Positions 1-5,084 of a DNA stretch of 6,649 nt are shown here, in pieces. A program made the position numbers and the translations under genes. The notes under the pieces are model-generated. The model saw only the letters and a list, made by a program, of their open reading frames with translations, searched no databases and was not told the origin of the DNA. This DNA comes from an uncultured Ruminococcus sp. (lineage in GTDB: Bacteria; Bacillota; Clostridia; Oscillospirales; Ruminococcaceae), in NCBI GenBank assembly GCA_946183385.1, contig CAMHBN010000100.1, positions 1-6,649 on the forward strand, in the 5' to 3' direction. The number at the start of each line of letters is the position of its first letter. Position 1 is the first letter of the stretch.

Positions 1-1067
1 GTGCCGAGAGCGAGAATGACTCGCGCAGCGAGGAGATGCGCCTGCTCTACGTTGGTATGACAAGGGCAAAACAGCAGCTCTTCATCAACCTCTCGTGCGG
101 CGAGAAATCGCTCAAACGCGTGCGTTCTCTCGCGGACAGCTGTGTTATAAACGGAAGCATTATACGTTCACTTGTCCGCGAGGCAAAGTCAAATGCTGAC
201 TGGCTGTGGCTCTGTCTGATGATGCACGGGAGCTTCCCTGATATCGCTAAAAAAATAGGTCTGGAGGACAGCTCGTTCGGCTTTCCAGCAAGTGACACCT
301 CCGATGCGCTGTTCACTTACAATGTCTGCAATATCGAGGAACTCGCACTGCCCGAAATAAAGGCTGAGGAGCCCGCTGCTCCCGATACGGAGATAATTGA
401 GCGTATCACCGATATGATAAACTCCAAGTACGACGACTCTCTGACGGACGTCAGTGCAAAGCTCAGTGTTACGCAGATAACGCGGAAATTCCGTGACGAC
501 GAGGAGTTCGACCTCCGTCTCGCACGTCCGCGCTTTATCACGGGAATTAATAAGCTCACGGGAGCCGAGCGCGGTACGGCTATTCACACATTTTTCCAGT
601 ACTGCGACTTCGATGGAGCTGCCGCTGACCCTGTCACCGAGACTAAGAGGCTCGCAGAGCTCGGATTCCTCGACAAAGCACAGGCGGACTGCATTGACCC
701 TCAGAAAATAGCCGCTTTCTTCACCAGCGGACTTTACCGTAAGATAAGTGCGGCTAAAAGCTGTCAGCGTGAGAAAAAGTTTATGGTCGCGGCGGCTCAG
801 CTGGAGCTTGAAGGCGGTATATTCGAGAGGATAAGCCGCTCCGACGGCATGATAAAGGGTATCATCGACCTCATTTACGAGTCGGACGAAGGACTCGTCA
901 TCGTGGATTACAAGTCCGACCGCGGGCTGACAGCGGAGGAGCTCCGCGAGCGGTACACTGCTCAGCTACAGATATATAAAGCCGCAATGGAGCTCACCAC
1001 CGAGAAGAAGATCGTGGGACTGGCGCTTTACTCAATTGAGCTTGAACAGGAAATAATCATACTATGA
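1..1067 (+). CDS. addA: ATP-dependent helicase/nuclease subunit A (AddA), C-terminal part, 5' end outside window
   Basis: AddA is the helicase-nuclease subunit of AddAB, the Gram-positive counterpart of RecBCD. It processes double-strand breaks for RecA-dependent repair in the cytoplasm. The frame is open from base 3, so this is the last ~355 residues of a protein normally ~1,200 long. The ATG at 36 is an internal Met, because UvrD-family helicase motif VI (EEMRLLYVGMTRAK, fragment residues 10-23) runs through it. The C-terminal RecB-type nuclease domain has its expected motifs: GTAIHTFFQ with His195 and Gln199, Asp289 in GIIDLIY, VDYKSD with Asp302 and Lys304, and QLQIY with Gln321 and Tyr325. 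The nuclease therefore looks catalytically competent. The fragment lacks the Cys cluster that AddB carries. addB would be expected just upstream, outside the window. The stop is TGA at 1065-1067. No strong plus-strand terminator follows; the hairpin at 1111-1134 may serve weakly. Confidence 0.95.
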   Translation, partial: AESENDSRSEEMRLLYVGMTRAKQQLFINLSCGEKSLKRVRSLADSCVINGSIIRSLVREAKSNADWLWLCLMMHGSFPDIAKKIGLEDSSFGFPASDTSDALFTYNVCNIEELALPEIKAEEPAAPDTEIIERITDMINSKYDDSLTDVSAKLSVTQITRKFRDDEEFDLRLARPRFITGINKLTGAERGTAIHTFFQYCDFDGAAADPVTETKRLAELGFLDKAQADCIDPQKIAAFFTSGLYRKISAAKSCQREKKFMVAAAQLELEGGIFERISRSDGMIKGIIDLIYESDEGLVIVDYKSDRGLTAEELRERYTAQLQIYKAAMELTTEKKIVGLALYSIELEQEIIIL

Positions 1068-1101
1068 TCTATGTCGCGATTTGTCTGAGCGGACAATGCA
1101 C

Positions 1102-1134
1102 AAAAAAAGACTGCCATTGGGAAACCAATGGCAG
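1102..1134 (-). terminator. Rho-independent terminator of the lipoprotein gene
   Basis: A perfect 10-bp inverted repeat (CTGCCATTGG / CCAATGGCAG, 1111-1120 and 1125-1134) encloses a 4-base loop. Read on the minus strand the stem is followed by TCTTTTTTT (1102-1110), a good U-tract, 33 bases after the lipoprotein stop codon. Read on the plus strand the loop is GAAA (a GNRA tetraloop), but only TTAAGCATTT follows, so it would be a weak terminator for addA. It sits between two convergent genes and may act on both. Confidence 0.9.
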
Positions 1135-1166
1135 TTAAGCATTTATAGGAGTTTATATTATGAAGC

Positions 1167-2036
1167 TTATTCAGCAGTTGCAGCCTTGCCGCCTGCGCCT
1201 ACCTCTGTGTCGCGGGCGATCTTCTTGTACTCGCCCGATGCCTCGGCACTTACGAAATCAAGTGCGTTGCTGTCGAAGTAGAACCAGATAACGAATGCAA
1301 CAAGACCTGTGTTGTTTTTGATGTTGATGTAGCAGTCAACGGTATCTCCCTGCTTGCAGGCTACGTTATTTCCGTAGAATACCATTCCGCTCTCTCCGGA
1401 TACGTCTACATCCTCAATAGTGCCCTTGTTGACTCTTACTGTACCGTCGATCACCTTGCTCGGATATACAGCTGTACCTGCTACGTCAGAGAGATCGGGT
1501 GATATCCTTATCTTATAGTCGCCGTCGGGAGCGTCATTCTTTACCTTGAATACAATGTGGAGGAAGTCGCCCTCGAAGTAAAAGTTCTCGTCCTTGGAAA
1601 TATCGAGCCACATTGCGTATCTGCCGTCCTGCTTGGACTCATATCTTGCAGTGGTCGTGGTCTGTGATGCTGCCTTCGTAACTATAGTCGTAGCATTAAC
1701 TATAGAAGTAACTGCAGCGCCCGAATCGTCGGTAACTGTCGAGCCTGCGGCGTCTGTTACGATAACAGCTGTTGTAACGGGCTGACCGTCTGCATCTGTT
1801 ACATCCTCGATCTCGGTCGTTACCTCCACAGCTTCTGTTTCCGGAGCCTCTGTCTCAAGCTCCGGAGCTGTACCGAGAGCATTTCCGCTCTCTGCTTCGC
1901 CGAATTCAAGCGGATACTGTATTACCGCTTCGGTTTCCGATGTACTCGGTTTCTTATTTCCACAGCCTGCAAAGCTTGACATGGCTACGCAAACGACTGC
2001 AAATACTGCAATAATTCTTTTTGTCAGTGTTTTCAT
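1167..2036 (-). CDS. Secreted lipoprotein with Thr-rich linker and cohesin-like half-domains
   Basis: Predicted 289-residue surface lipoprotein of unknown function. Residues 1-25 are a signal peptide: positive start KTLTKR, hydrophobic core, and lipobox SFAGC with Cys25 as the lipidated residue. Residues 30-130 form an acidic Thr-rich linker with degenerate units (D-x-x-G-x-x-V-T at about 81-88, 95-102 and 103-110), as in many ruminococcal surface proteins. Residues 138-204 resemble the second half of a cohesin-like domain (GDFLHIVFKVKNDAPDGDYK, then VIDGTVRV). Residues 217-283 resemble the first half (QGDTVDCYINIKNNTGLVAF, then DSNALDFVSAEA). The order is thus reversed relative to a normal cohesin. 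Cys227 and Cys235 could form a disulfide. The ATG at 2034-2036 is chosen because AAAGGA lies 9 bases upstream; an in-frame TTG at 2052-2054 overlaps that site. The gene is monocistronic, with its own promoter and terminator. Similarity was judged by eye; binding partners are unknown. Confidence 0.85.
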   Translation of the reverse strand: MKTLTKRIIAVFAVVCVAMSSFAGCGNKKPSTSETEAVIQYPLEFGEAESGNALGTAPELETEAPETEAVEVTTEIEDVTDADGQPVTTAVIVTDAAGSTVTDDSGAAVTSIVNATTIVTKAASQTTTTARYESKQDGRYAMWLDISKDENFYFEGDFLHIVFKVKNDAPDGDYKIRISPDLSDVAGTAVYPSKVIDGTVRVNKGTIEDVDVSGESGMVFYGNNVACKQGDTVDCYINIKNNTGLVAFVIWFYFDSNALDFVSAEASGEYKKIARDTEVGAGGKAATAE

Positions 2037-2045
2037 CTGATCCAA

Positions 2046-2051
2046 TCCTTT
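2046..2051 (-). promoter_or_regulatory. Ribosome binding site that decides the lipoprotein start
   Basis: The minus strand reads AAAGGA, followed by 9 bases and then ATG (2034-2036). The longer reading frame would begin at TTG (2052-2054), immediately before this site and with no Shine-Dalgarno sequence of its own. The ATG is therefore the start, and the signal peptide begins MKTLTKR. Confidence 0.8.
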
Positions 2052-2072
2052 CAAATACTTATGACTGATAGC

Positions 2073-2088
2073 GGCAGTCTCATCTGCC
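2073..2088 (-). other. Small hairpin at the predicted 5' end of the lipoprotein mRNA
   Basis: GGCAG (2073-2077) and CTGCC (2084-2088) form a 5-bp stem around a 6-base loop. The expected transcription start is about 7 bases past the -10 box, near 2088, so the RNA would begin at or next to the stem. Terminal stems of this kind are known to protect mRNAs from 5'-end-dependent decay. The stem is short, so this role is only a suggestion. Confidence 0.4.
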
Positions 2089-2094
2089 TATTTT

Positions 2095-2123
2095 ATTATA
2101 CACAACCCGTTCATATTTGTCAA
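2095..2123 (-). promoter_or_regulatory. Consensus sigma-A promoter of the lipoprotein gene
   Basis: On the minus strand there is a perfect -35 box TTGACA (2118-2123), a 17-base spacer, and a perfect -10 box TATAAT (2095-2100). This is the full housekeeping consensus with optimal spacing, suggesting strong constitutive transcription unless a repressor acts. The leader from about 2088 to the ATG is ~52 bases and carries the ribosome binding site. Confidence 0.9.
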
Positions 2124-2171
2124 GCAAGCTCGCAAATTCTAATCAATTATTTGGGAAAAACACACTTTTTT

Positions 2172-2203
2172 ATCACATATATTCATAAATCCATCACATA
2201 AAT
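2172..2203. repeat. 11-base direct repeat, 21 bases apart, upstream of the HD-gene promoter
   Basis: ATCACATATAT (2172-2182) and ATCACATAAAT (2193-2203) match at 10 of 11 positions. They are offset by 21 bases, two turns of the DNA helix, so a protein could bind both on the same face. The nearer copy ends 14 bases before the -35 box at 2218. The region is AT-rich, so chance is possible; a regulator site or an upstream promoter element are alternatives. Confidence 0.4.
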
Positions 2204-2217
2204 ATAATGTTATGGTA

Positions 2218-2246
2218 TTGATTTTTTTGTTGATTTATTGTATAAT
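2218..2246 (+). promoter_or_regulatory. Sigma-A promoter of the HD gene and probably metY
   Basis: TTGATT (2218-2223) is followed by a 17-base spacer and a perfect TATAAT (2241-2246). Expected transcription start is about 2253. An ATG at 2212, which would give a longer reading frame, lies upstream of this start and so would not be in the mRNA; the HD gene must start further down. A second TATAAT at 2203-2208 has no matching -35 box. Confidence 0.8.
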
Positions 2247-2254
2247 ATCTATAA

Positions 2255-2265
2255 CGGCATTGCCG
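2255..2265 (+). other. Small GC hairpin at the predicted 5' end of the HD-gene mRNA
   Basis: CGGC (2255-2258) and GCCG (2262-2265) flank ATT. The stem has 4 strong pairs and lies within about two bases of the predicted transcription start. It is a GC island in very AT-rich sequence and mirrors the 5'-terminal hairpin of the divergent lipoprotein transcript. It is too short to be certain. Confidence 0.3.
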
Positions 2266-2277
2266 AATAAAGATAGA

Positions 2278-2796
2278 ATGGAACAACAAATAATGCTTAA
2301 AGCTATATGCTCGAAAAAAGAGCTCTCTGACAGCGTCTACTACGACTGCGTCAGCGATATCATCGACGCTCCCGAGATAGAGCGCCTGAAGGATATCACC
2401 CATCATATCTCGACCACACGCTATCAGCACTGCGTGAACGTGTCGTACTACGGCTTTATCGTGTGCAGGAAGCTCAGGCTCGACGCGCGCTCTGCCGCAA
2501 GAGCAGGTCTTATGCACGATATGTTCTACTACGACCGCAAGGAGTTCAACTCCGCACGCGAGAAGGGGCAGCTCAGACACAGCGCTATGCACAGCCTTAT
2601 GTCGGCCGAGAATGCCGCTCTGCTCACCGATATATCCGAAAAGGAACAGGATATGATCGAAAAGCATATGTGGCCTATGACCCGTCCCATGCCAAGATTT
2701 AAAGAGACCTATATCATCACTTTCGTTGATAAGTACTGCGCGGTACTTGAATTCTGCGTTCCCAAGGTGAAGAAATTTGTCTCCAAGAATAAATAA
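2278..2796 (+). CDS. HD-domain phosphohydrolase, small Clostridia family
   Basis: Predicted 172-residue cytoplasmic metal-dependent phosphohydrolase or phosphodiesterase of the HD superfamily. Substrate is unknown. The expected metal ligands are present: His51 in RYQHCVNVSYY, His80-Asp81 in GLMHDMFYYD, His101 and/or His105, His130 in IEKHMWPMT, and Asp151 in FVDKYC. The segments HMWPMT and TYIITFVDKYC match, from memory, a family of ~170-200-residue HD proteins widespread in Clostridia, so this is a full-length single-domain protein, not part of RNase Y or a Rel protein. The start at ATG 2278 follows from the promoter at 2218-2246; ATG 2293 (residue 6) is an alternative, and neither has a strong ribosome binding site. 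metY begins 31 bases after the stop with no visible promoter or terminator between, so the two are probably co-transcribed. A link to methionine metabolism is not supported by the protein itself. Confidence 0.85.
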   Translation: MEQQIMLKAICSKKELSDSVYYDCVSDIIDAPEIERLKDITHHISTTRYQHCVNVSYYGFIVCRKLRLDARSAARAGLMHDMFYYDRKEFNSAREKGQLRHSAMHSLMSAENAALLTDISEKEQDMIEKHMWPMTRPMPRFKETYIITFVDKYCAVLEFCVPKVKKFVSKNK

Positions 2797-2811
2797 TACT
2801 ATCACAATCAC

Positions 2812-2817
2812 AGGAGG
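2812..2817 (+). promoter_or_regulatory. Strong ribosome binding site of metY
   Basis: A full AGGAGG lies 10 bases before the ATG at 2828-2830. This fixes the metY start; an upstream in-frame candidate around 2777 lies inside the end of the HD gene and would add residues not expected in the family. The site is much stronger than that of the HD gene, suggesting MetY is made in greater amount from a shared mRNA. Confidence 0.85.
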
Positions 2818-2827
2818 AATCCCAACA

Positions 2828-4099
2828 ATGAAGATCGAAACCAAATGCCTGCACGCAGGCTATACTCCCAAAAATACCGAACCAAGGGTAGTACCTATTG
2901 TTCAGAGCACTACTTATGTCTATGATTCTACAGACGATGTAGCTGCTGTTTTTGACGACCCCACCAAGAGCCTTATCTACTCGCGCTTTGAGAATCCCAC
3001 AGTTATGGCTGTCGAGGATAAGATAGCCGCTCTTGAGGGCGGTATCGGCGCAATGTGCACCTCAAGCGGTCAGGCGGCTTCACTGCTCTCACTGCTCAAT
3101 ATCCTCAAAGCCGGAGACAGCTTCATCTCTGCGGCTACTATCTACGGCGGTACCGTTAACCTCTTCGCTTTCACACTCAAGAAGCTCGGTATCGAGTGTA
3201 TATTCGTAAACGCTGACGCTTCCGAAGAGGAGATCCAGGCGGCATTCAAGCCCAATACAAAGGCTGTTTTCGGCGAGACTCTTGCAAACCCCGCTCTCTC
3301 GGTATTCGACATCGAGAAGTTCGCTAAGATAGCACACAAGAACGGCGTTCCGCTCATCATCGACAACACCTTCCCGACTCCTTTCCTCTGCCGTCCCTTT
3401 GAGTTCGGCGCGGATATCGTTATCCACTCCACTACCAAGTACATGGATGGTCACGCTGTACAGGGCGGCGGTGTTATCGTTGATTCTGGCAATTTCGACT
3501 GGACGAGCGGCAAGTTCCCAGAGTTCACAGAGCCCGACGAGAGCTATCATGGCACCGTATACACCAAGGCTTACGGCAAGGCTGCCTACATCATCAAGGC
3601 AAGAATGCAGCTCATGAGAGACTTCGGCTGCTATCCGTCGGCTCAGTCCGCATTCTACCTCAACCTCGGTCTTGAAACTCTTCCGATAAGAATGGAGCGT
3701 CACTGCGAGAATGCTATGAAGGTCGCTGAGTTCCTCGAGGCTAACGAGCACGTTGAGTCCGTGAATTATCCGGGTCTCAAGAGCAGTCCCTATCACGAGC
3801 TCGCGCAGAAGTACCTCCCGAACGGTACAAGCGGCGTTATCTCGTTCGTTATCAAGGGCGGCAGAAACGAGGCTGTGAAGTTTATGGATTCGCTCTCACT
3901 CGCTTCCAATGAGGTACACGTTGCGGATATCCGCACCTGTGTGCTCCACCCCGCAAGCGCTACTCACCGTCAGCTCACTGACGAGCAGCTCGTGGCGTGC
4001 GGTATCGAGGGCGGAATGATCCGTCTCTCTGTTGGTCTTGAAAATGTTGAGGATATCCTCGATGATATCAAAAACGGCTTTAAGGCTCTCGAAAAGTAA
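2828..4099 (+). CDS. metY: O-acetylhomoserine sulfhydrylase (homocysteine synthase)
   Basis: Cytoplasmic PLP enzyme of the Cys/Met metabolism family. It makes homocysteine from O-acetylhomoserine and sulfide, the direct sulfhydrylation step of methionine synthesis. At 423 residues it has the length usual for MetY. PLP and substrate motifs are complete: YSRFENPT (Tyr51 and Arg53, phosphate contacts to the partner subunit), SSGQAA (79-84), Tyr106 stacking on PLP, Asp179 in IIDNTF, Schiff-base Lys204 in HSTTKYMDGH, and Arg399 in IRLSVGLE for the substrate carboxylate. The long insert with HGTVYTKAYGKAAYIIKARM and the QLMRDFG segment favour MetY over methionine gamma-lyase or cystathionine gamma-synthase, which are shorter; a gamma-lyase side activity cannot be excluded. 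No SAM riboswitch or T-box fits in the 31 bases upstream, so control must act at the HD-gene promoter or elsewhere. Confidence 0.92.
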   Translation: MKIETKCLHAGYTPKNTEPRVVPIVQSTTYVYDSTDDVAAVFDDPTKSLIYSRFENPTVMAVEDKIAALEGGIGAMCTSSGQAASLLSLLNILKAGDSFISAATIYGGTVNLFAFTLKKLGIECIFVNADASEEEIQAAFKPNTKAVFGETLANPALSVFDIEKFAKIAHKNGVPLIIDNTFPTPFLCRPFEFGADIVIHSTTKYMDGHAVQGGGVIVDSGNFDWTSGKFPEFTEPDESYHGTVYTKAYGKAAYIIKARMQLMRDFGCYPSAQSAFYLNLGLETLPIRMERHCENAMKVAEFLEANEHVESVNYPGLKSSPYHELAQKYLPNGTSGVISFVIKGGRNEAVKFMDSLSLASNEVHVADIRTCVLHPASATHRQLTDEQLVACGIEGGMIRLSVGLENVEDILDDIKNGFKALEK

Positions 4100-4112
4100 G
4101 TATATAAAAGCT

Positions 4113-4144
4113 ATCCCCGAAGCGGTCTGCTTCGGGGATTTTTT
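4113..4144 (+). terminator. Rho-independent terminator of metY
   Basis: An 11-bp perfect stem, ATCCCCGAAGC (4113-4123) with GCTTCGGGGAT (4129-4139), has a 5-base loop and runs into TTTTTT (4139-4144), starting 13 bases after the metY stop. Read on the minus strand the stem is followed by AGCTTTTATA, a weaker U-rich tail, so it may also end the convergent membrane-protein transcript. Its T-tract overlaps the stop codon (4143-4145) of that gene. Confidence 0.92.
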
Positions 4145-5072
4145 ACTCTTTTCTCTTTCGGACGAAGTACAGTATGAATGCGATAACATAAAATATCGCG
4201 AAAAAAATGACAAAGCCCATTCCTATTCTCTGCTCGGCACAAAGGGTCAAATTGCTTATGAAAAAGAATATGCCGCTGAAAAGCTTTAAATCGTCGGTGA
4301 GCTTAACGAGCGCCTTTTTCTGCGACTTCACTGCCCGCAAGGATATGACTTCGAGGACTATGAGTATCACTACAACCATGACCTGCGGGACTATCAGCCA
4401 ATGCTTGTCGAGGAAGCGGTCGAGGTTCGCAAAATAGGCAAGTCCATAGTAATCGGGGTCGAAGTAGAACTTCTCGTCAGCGGGGTGGCGTACCCAGCTC
4501 TCGGCGAGCATCCAGAATCCGCCAAAAGTCAGCAGCCACGCTATCAGGCGGGCTAATCTGTGGGAGAGCATTGAGTCCTTCTTTTCGGCGGACTTGTCCC
4601 TGTGTATGCAGCAGGTGATGACCTCCGCGGCGGCGCCGACTCCGACAACTGTAAGCATTATCAGCGATAGATTACCAACAAAGCCCTGATCTATCGGCAC
4701 TTGCAGGCTGACGGAGCGAGTCCACACCGCAACAAGTGCCATGCAGTACATCAGGAATAATTCGAGCGTGATTATGAGCTCGGATTTGAATATCGTCTCC
4801 CCCTTTTCGGTTATTTTAAGTCCCGTTTTGCGCTTGCGGACGACTAAAAATGCGACAGTCATTCCCGCAAGAACTATTAGTCCGATGACATGAGGATAGA
4901 AGCCGAATACCTTCGCTGCGACGACATCAAAATCGCCGTTCCCTCCGAAATGAATACCGATATCGCGCGGCAGGATGCTCCACTTCGACAGGAAGAATCC
5001 AACGCTCCCGAGCCATATCAGCACATTAATTGCGTATAGTATGCGGTGTATCGTAAGAACTGCTTTGTTCAT
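4143..5072 (-). CDS. Multi-pass membrane protein with DUF1648-like N-terminal segment
   Basis: Predicted 309-residue integral membrane protein with about eight hydrophobic spans (roughly residues 8-28, 56-78, 97-117, 131-156, 173-195, 224-247, 262-280 and 283-304). Function is unknown. After the first span, residues 34-54 read LPRDIGIHFGGNGDFD...AAK. This fits the DUF1648 pattern (Leu-Pro, then His-Phe, Gly, Asp, Lys), found in SdpI-like immunity and related membrane proteins. DUF1648 is usually a short segment, so most of the protein is unassigned. The C-terminus ends VRKRKE, probably cytoplasmic. The ATG at 5070-5072 is chosen because AAGGTG lies 6 bases upstream; an in-frame GTG at 5106-5108 lies inside the upstream gene and has no such support. 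It is the last gene of the rsmA operon, 10 bases after the preceding stop. SdpI-type immunity is a guess from the motif only. Confidence 0.8.
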   Translation of the reverse strand: MNKAVLTIHRILYAINVLIWLGSVGFFLSKWSILPRDIGIHFGGNGDFDVVAAKVFGFYPHVIGLIVLAGMTVAFLVVRKRKTGLKITEKGETIFKSELIITLELFLMYCMALVAVWTRSVSLQVPIDQGFVGNLSLIMLTVVGVGAAAEVITCCIHRDKSAEKKDSMLSHRLARLIAWLLTFGGFWMLAESWVRHPADEKFYFDPDYYGLAYFANLDRFLDKHWLIVPQVMVVVILIVLEVISLRAVKSQKKALVKLTDDLKLFSGIFFFISNLTLCAEQRIGMGFVIFFAIFYVIAFILYFVRKRKE

Positions 5073-5078
5073 ATAATT

Positions 5079-5084
5079 CACCTT
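5079..5084 (-). promoter_or_regulatory. Ribosome binding site overlapping the upstream stop codon
   Basis: AAGGTG on the minus strand lies 6 bases before the ATG of the membrane-protein gene, and its first bases are part of the TAA (5083-5085) of the aminotransferase homologue. Ribosomes terminating there would be placed on the next start, which implies translational coupling. It also fixes the start codon. Confidence 0.75.

Noticed and set aside
1081..1096. Inverted repeat TTGTC...GACAA just after addA, as a possible terminator or operator
   Set aside because: The stem is only 5-6 bp, is not GC-rich, has no T-tract after it, and lies next to a far stronger hairpin.
2037..2054. Lipoprotein start at TTG 2052-2054 (six extra residues)
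   Set aside because: It overlaps the AAAGGA site that serves the ATG at 2034-2036, and the ATG gives a normal signal peptide.
2203..2208. Second TATAAT upstream of the HD gene as an extra promoter
   Set aside because: The sequence 17 bases upstream (TATTCA) is a poor -35 box, and such hexamers are common in AT-rich intergenic DNA.
2212..2277. Longer HD-domain protein starting at ATG 2212 with a hydrophobic N-terminus that looks like a signal anchor
   Set aside because: The -35 and -10 boxes at 2218-2246 lie inside this extension, so the ATG would be upstream of the transcription start. There is no ribosome binding site before it. The hydrophobic stretch is translated AT-rich promoter DNA.
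2194..2844. Minus-strand frame of 216 codons opposite the HD gene
   Set aside because: It is antisense to a gene with all HD-domain metal ligands and reads through the divergent promoter region.
3089..3796. Long open frame on the minus strand within metY (235 codons), and other frames antisense to addA, metY and the aminotransferase homologue
   Set aside because: They are opposite to clear coding sequence with family motifs, show no motif or plausible start signal themselves, and reflect the base composition of the real genes.
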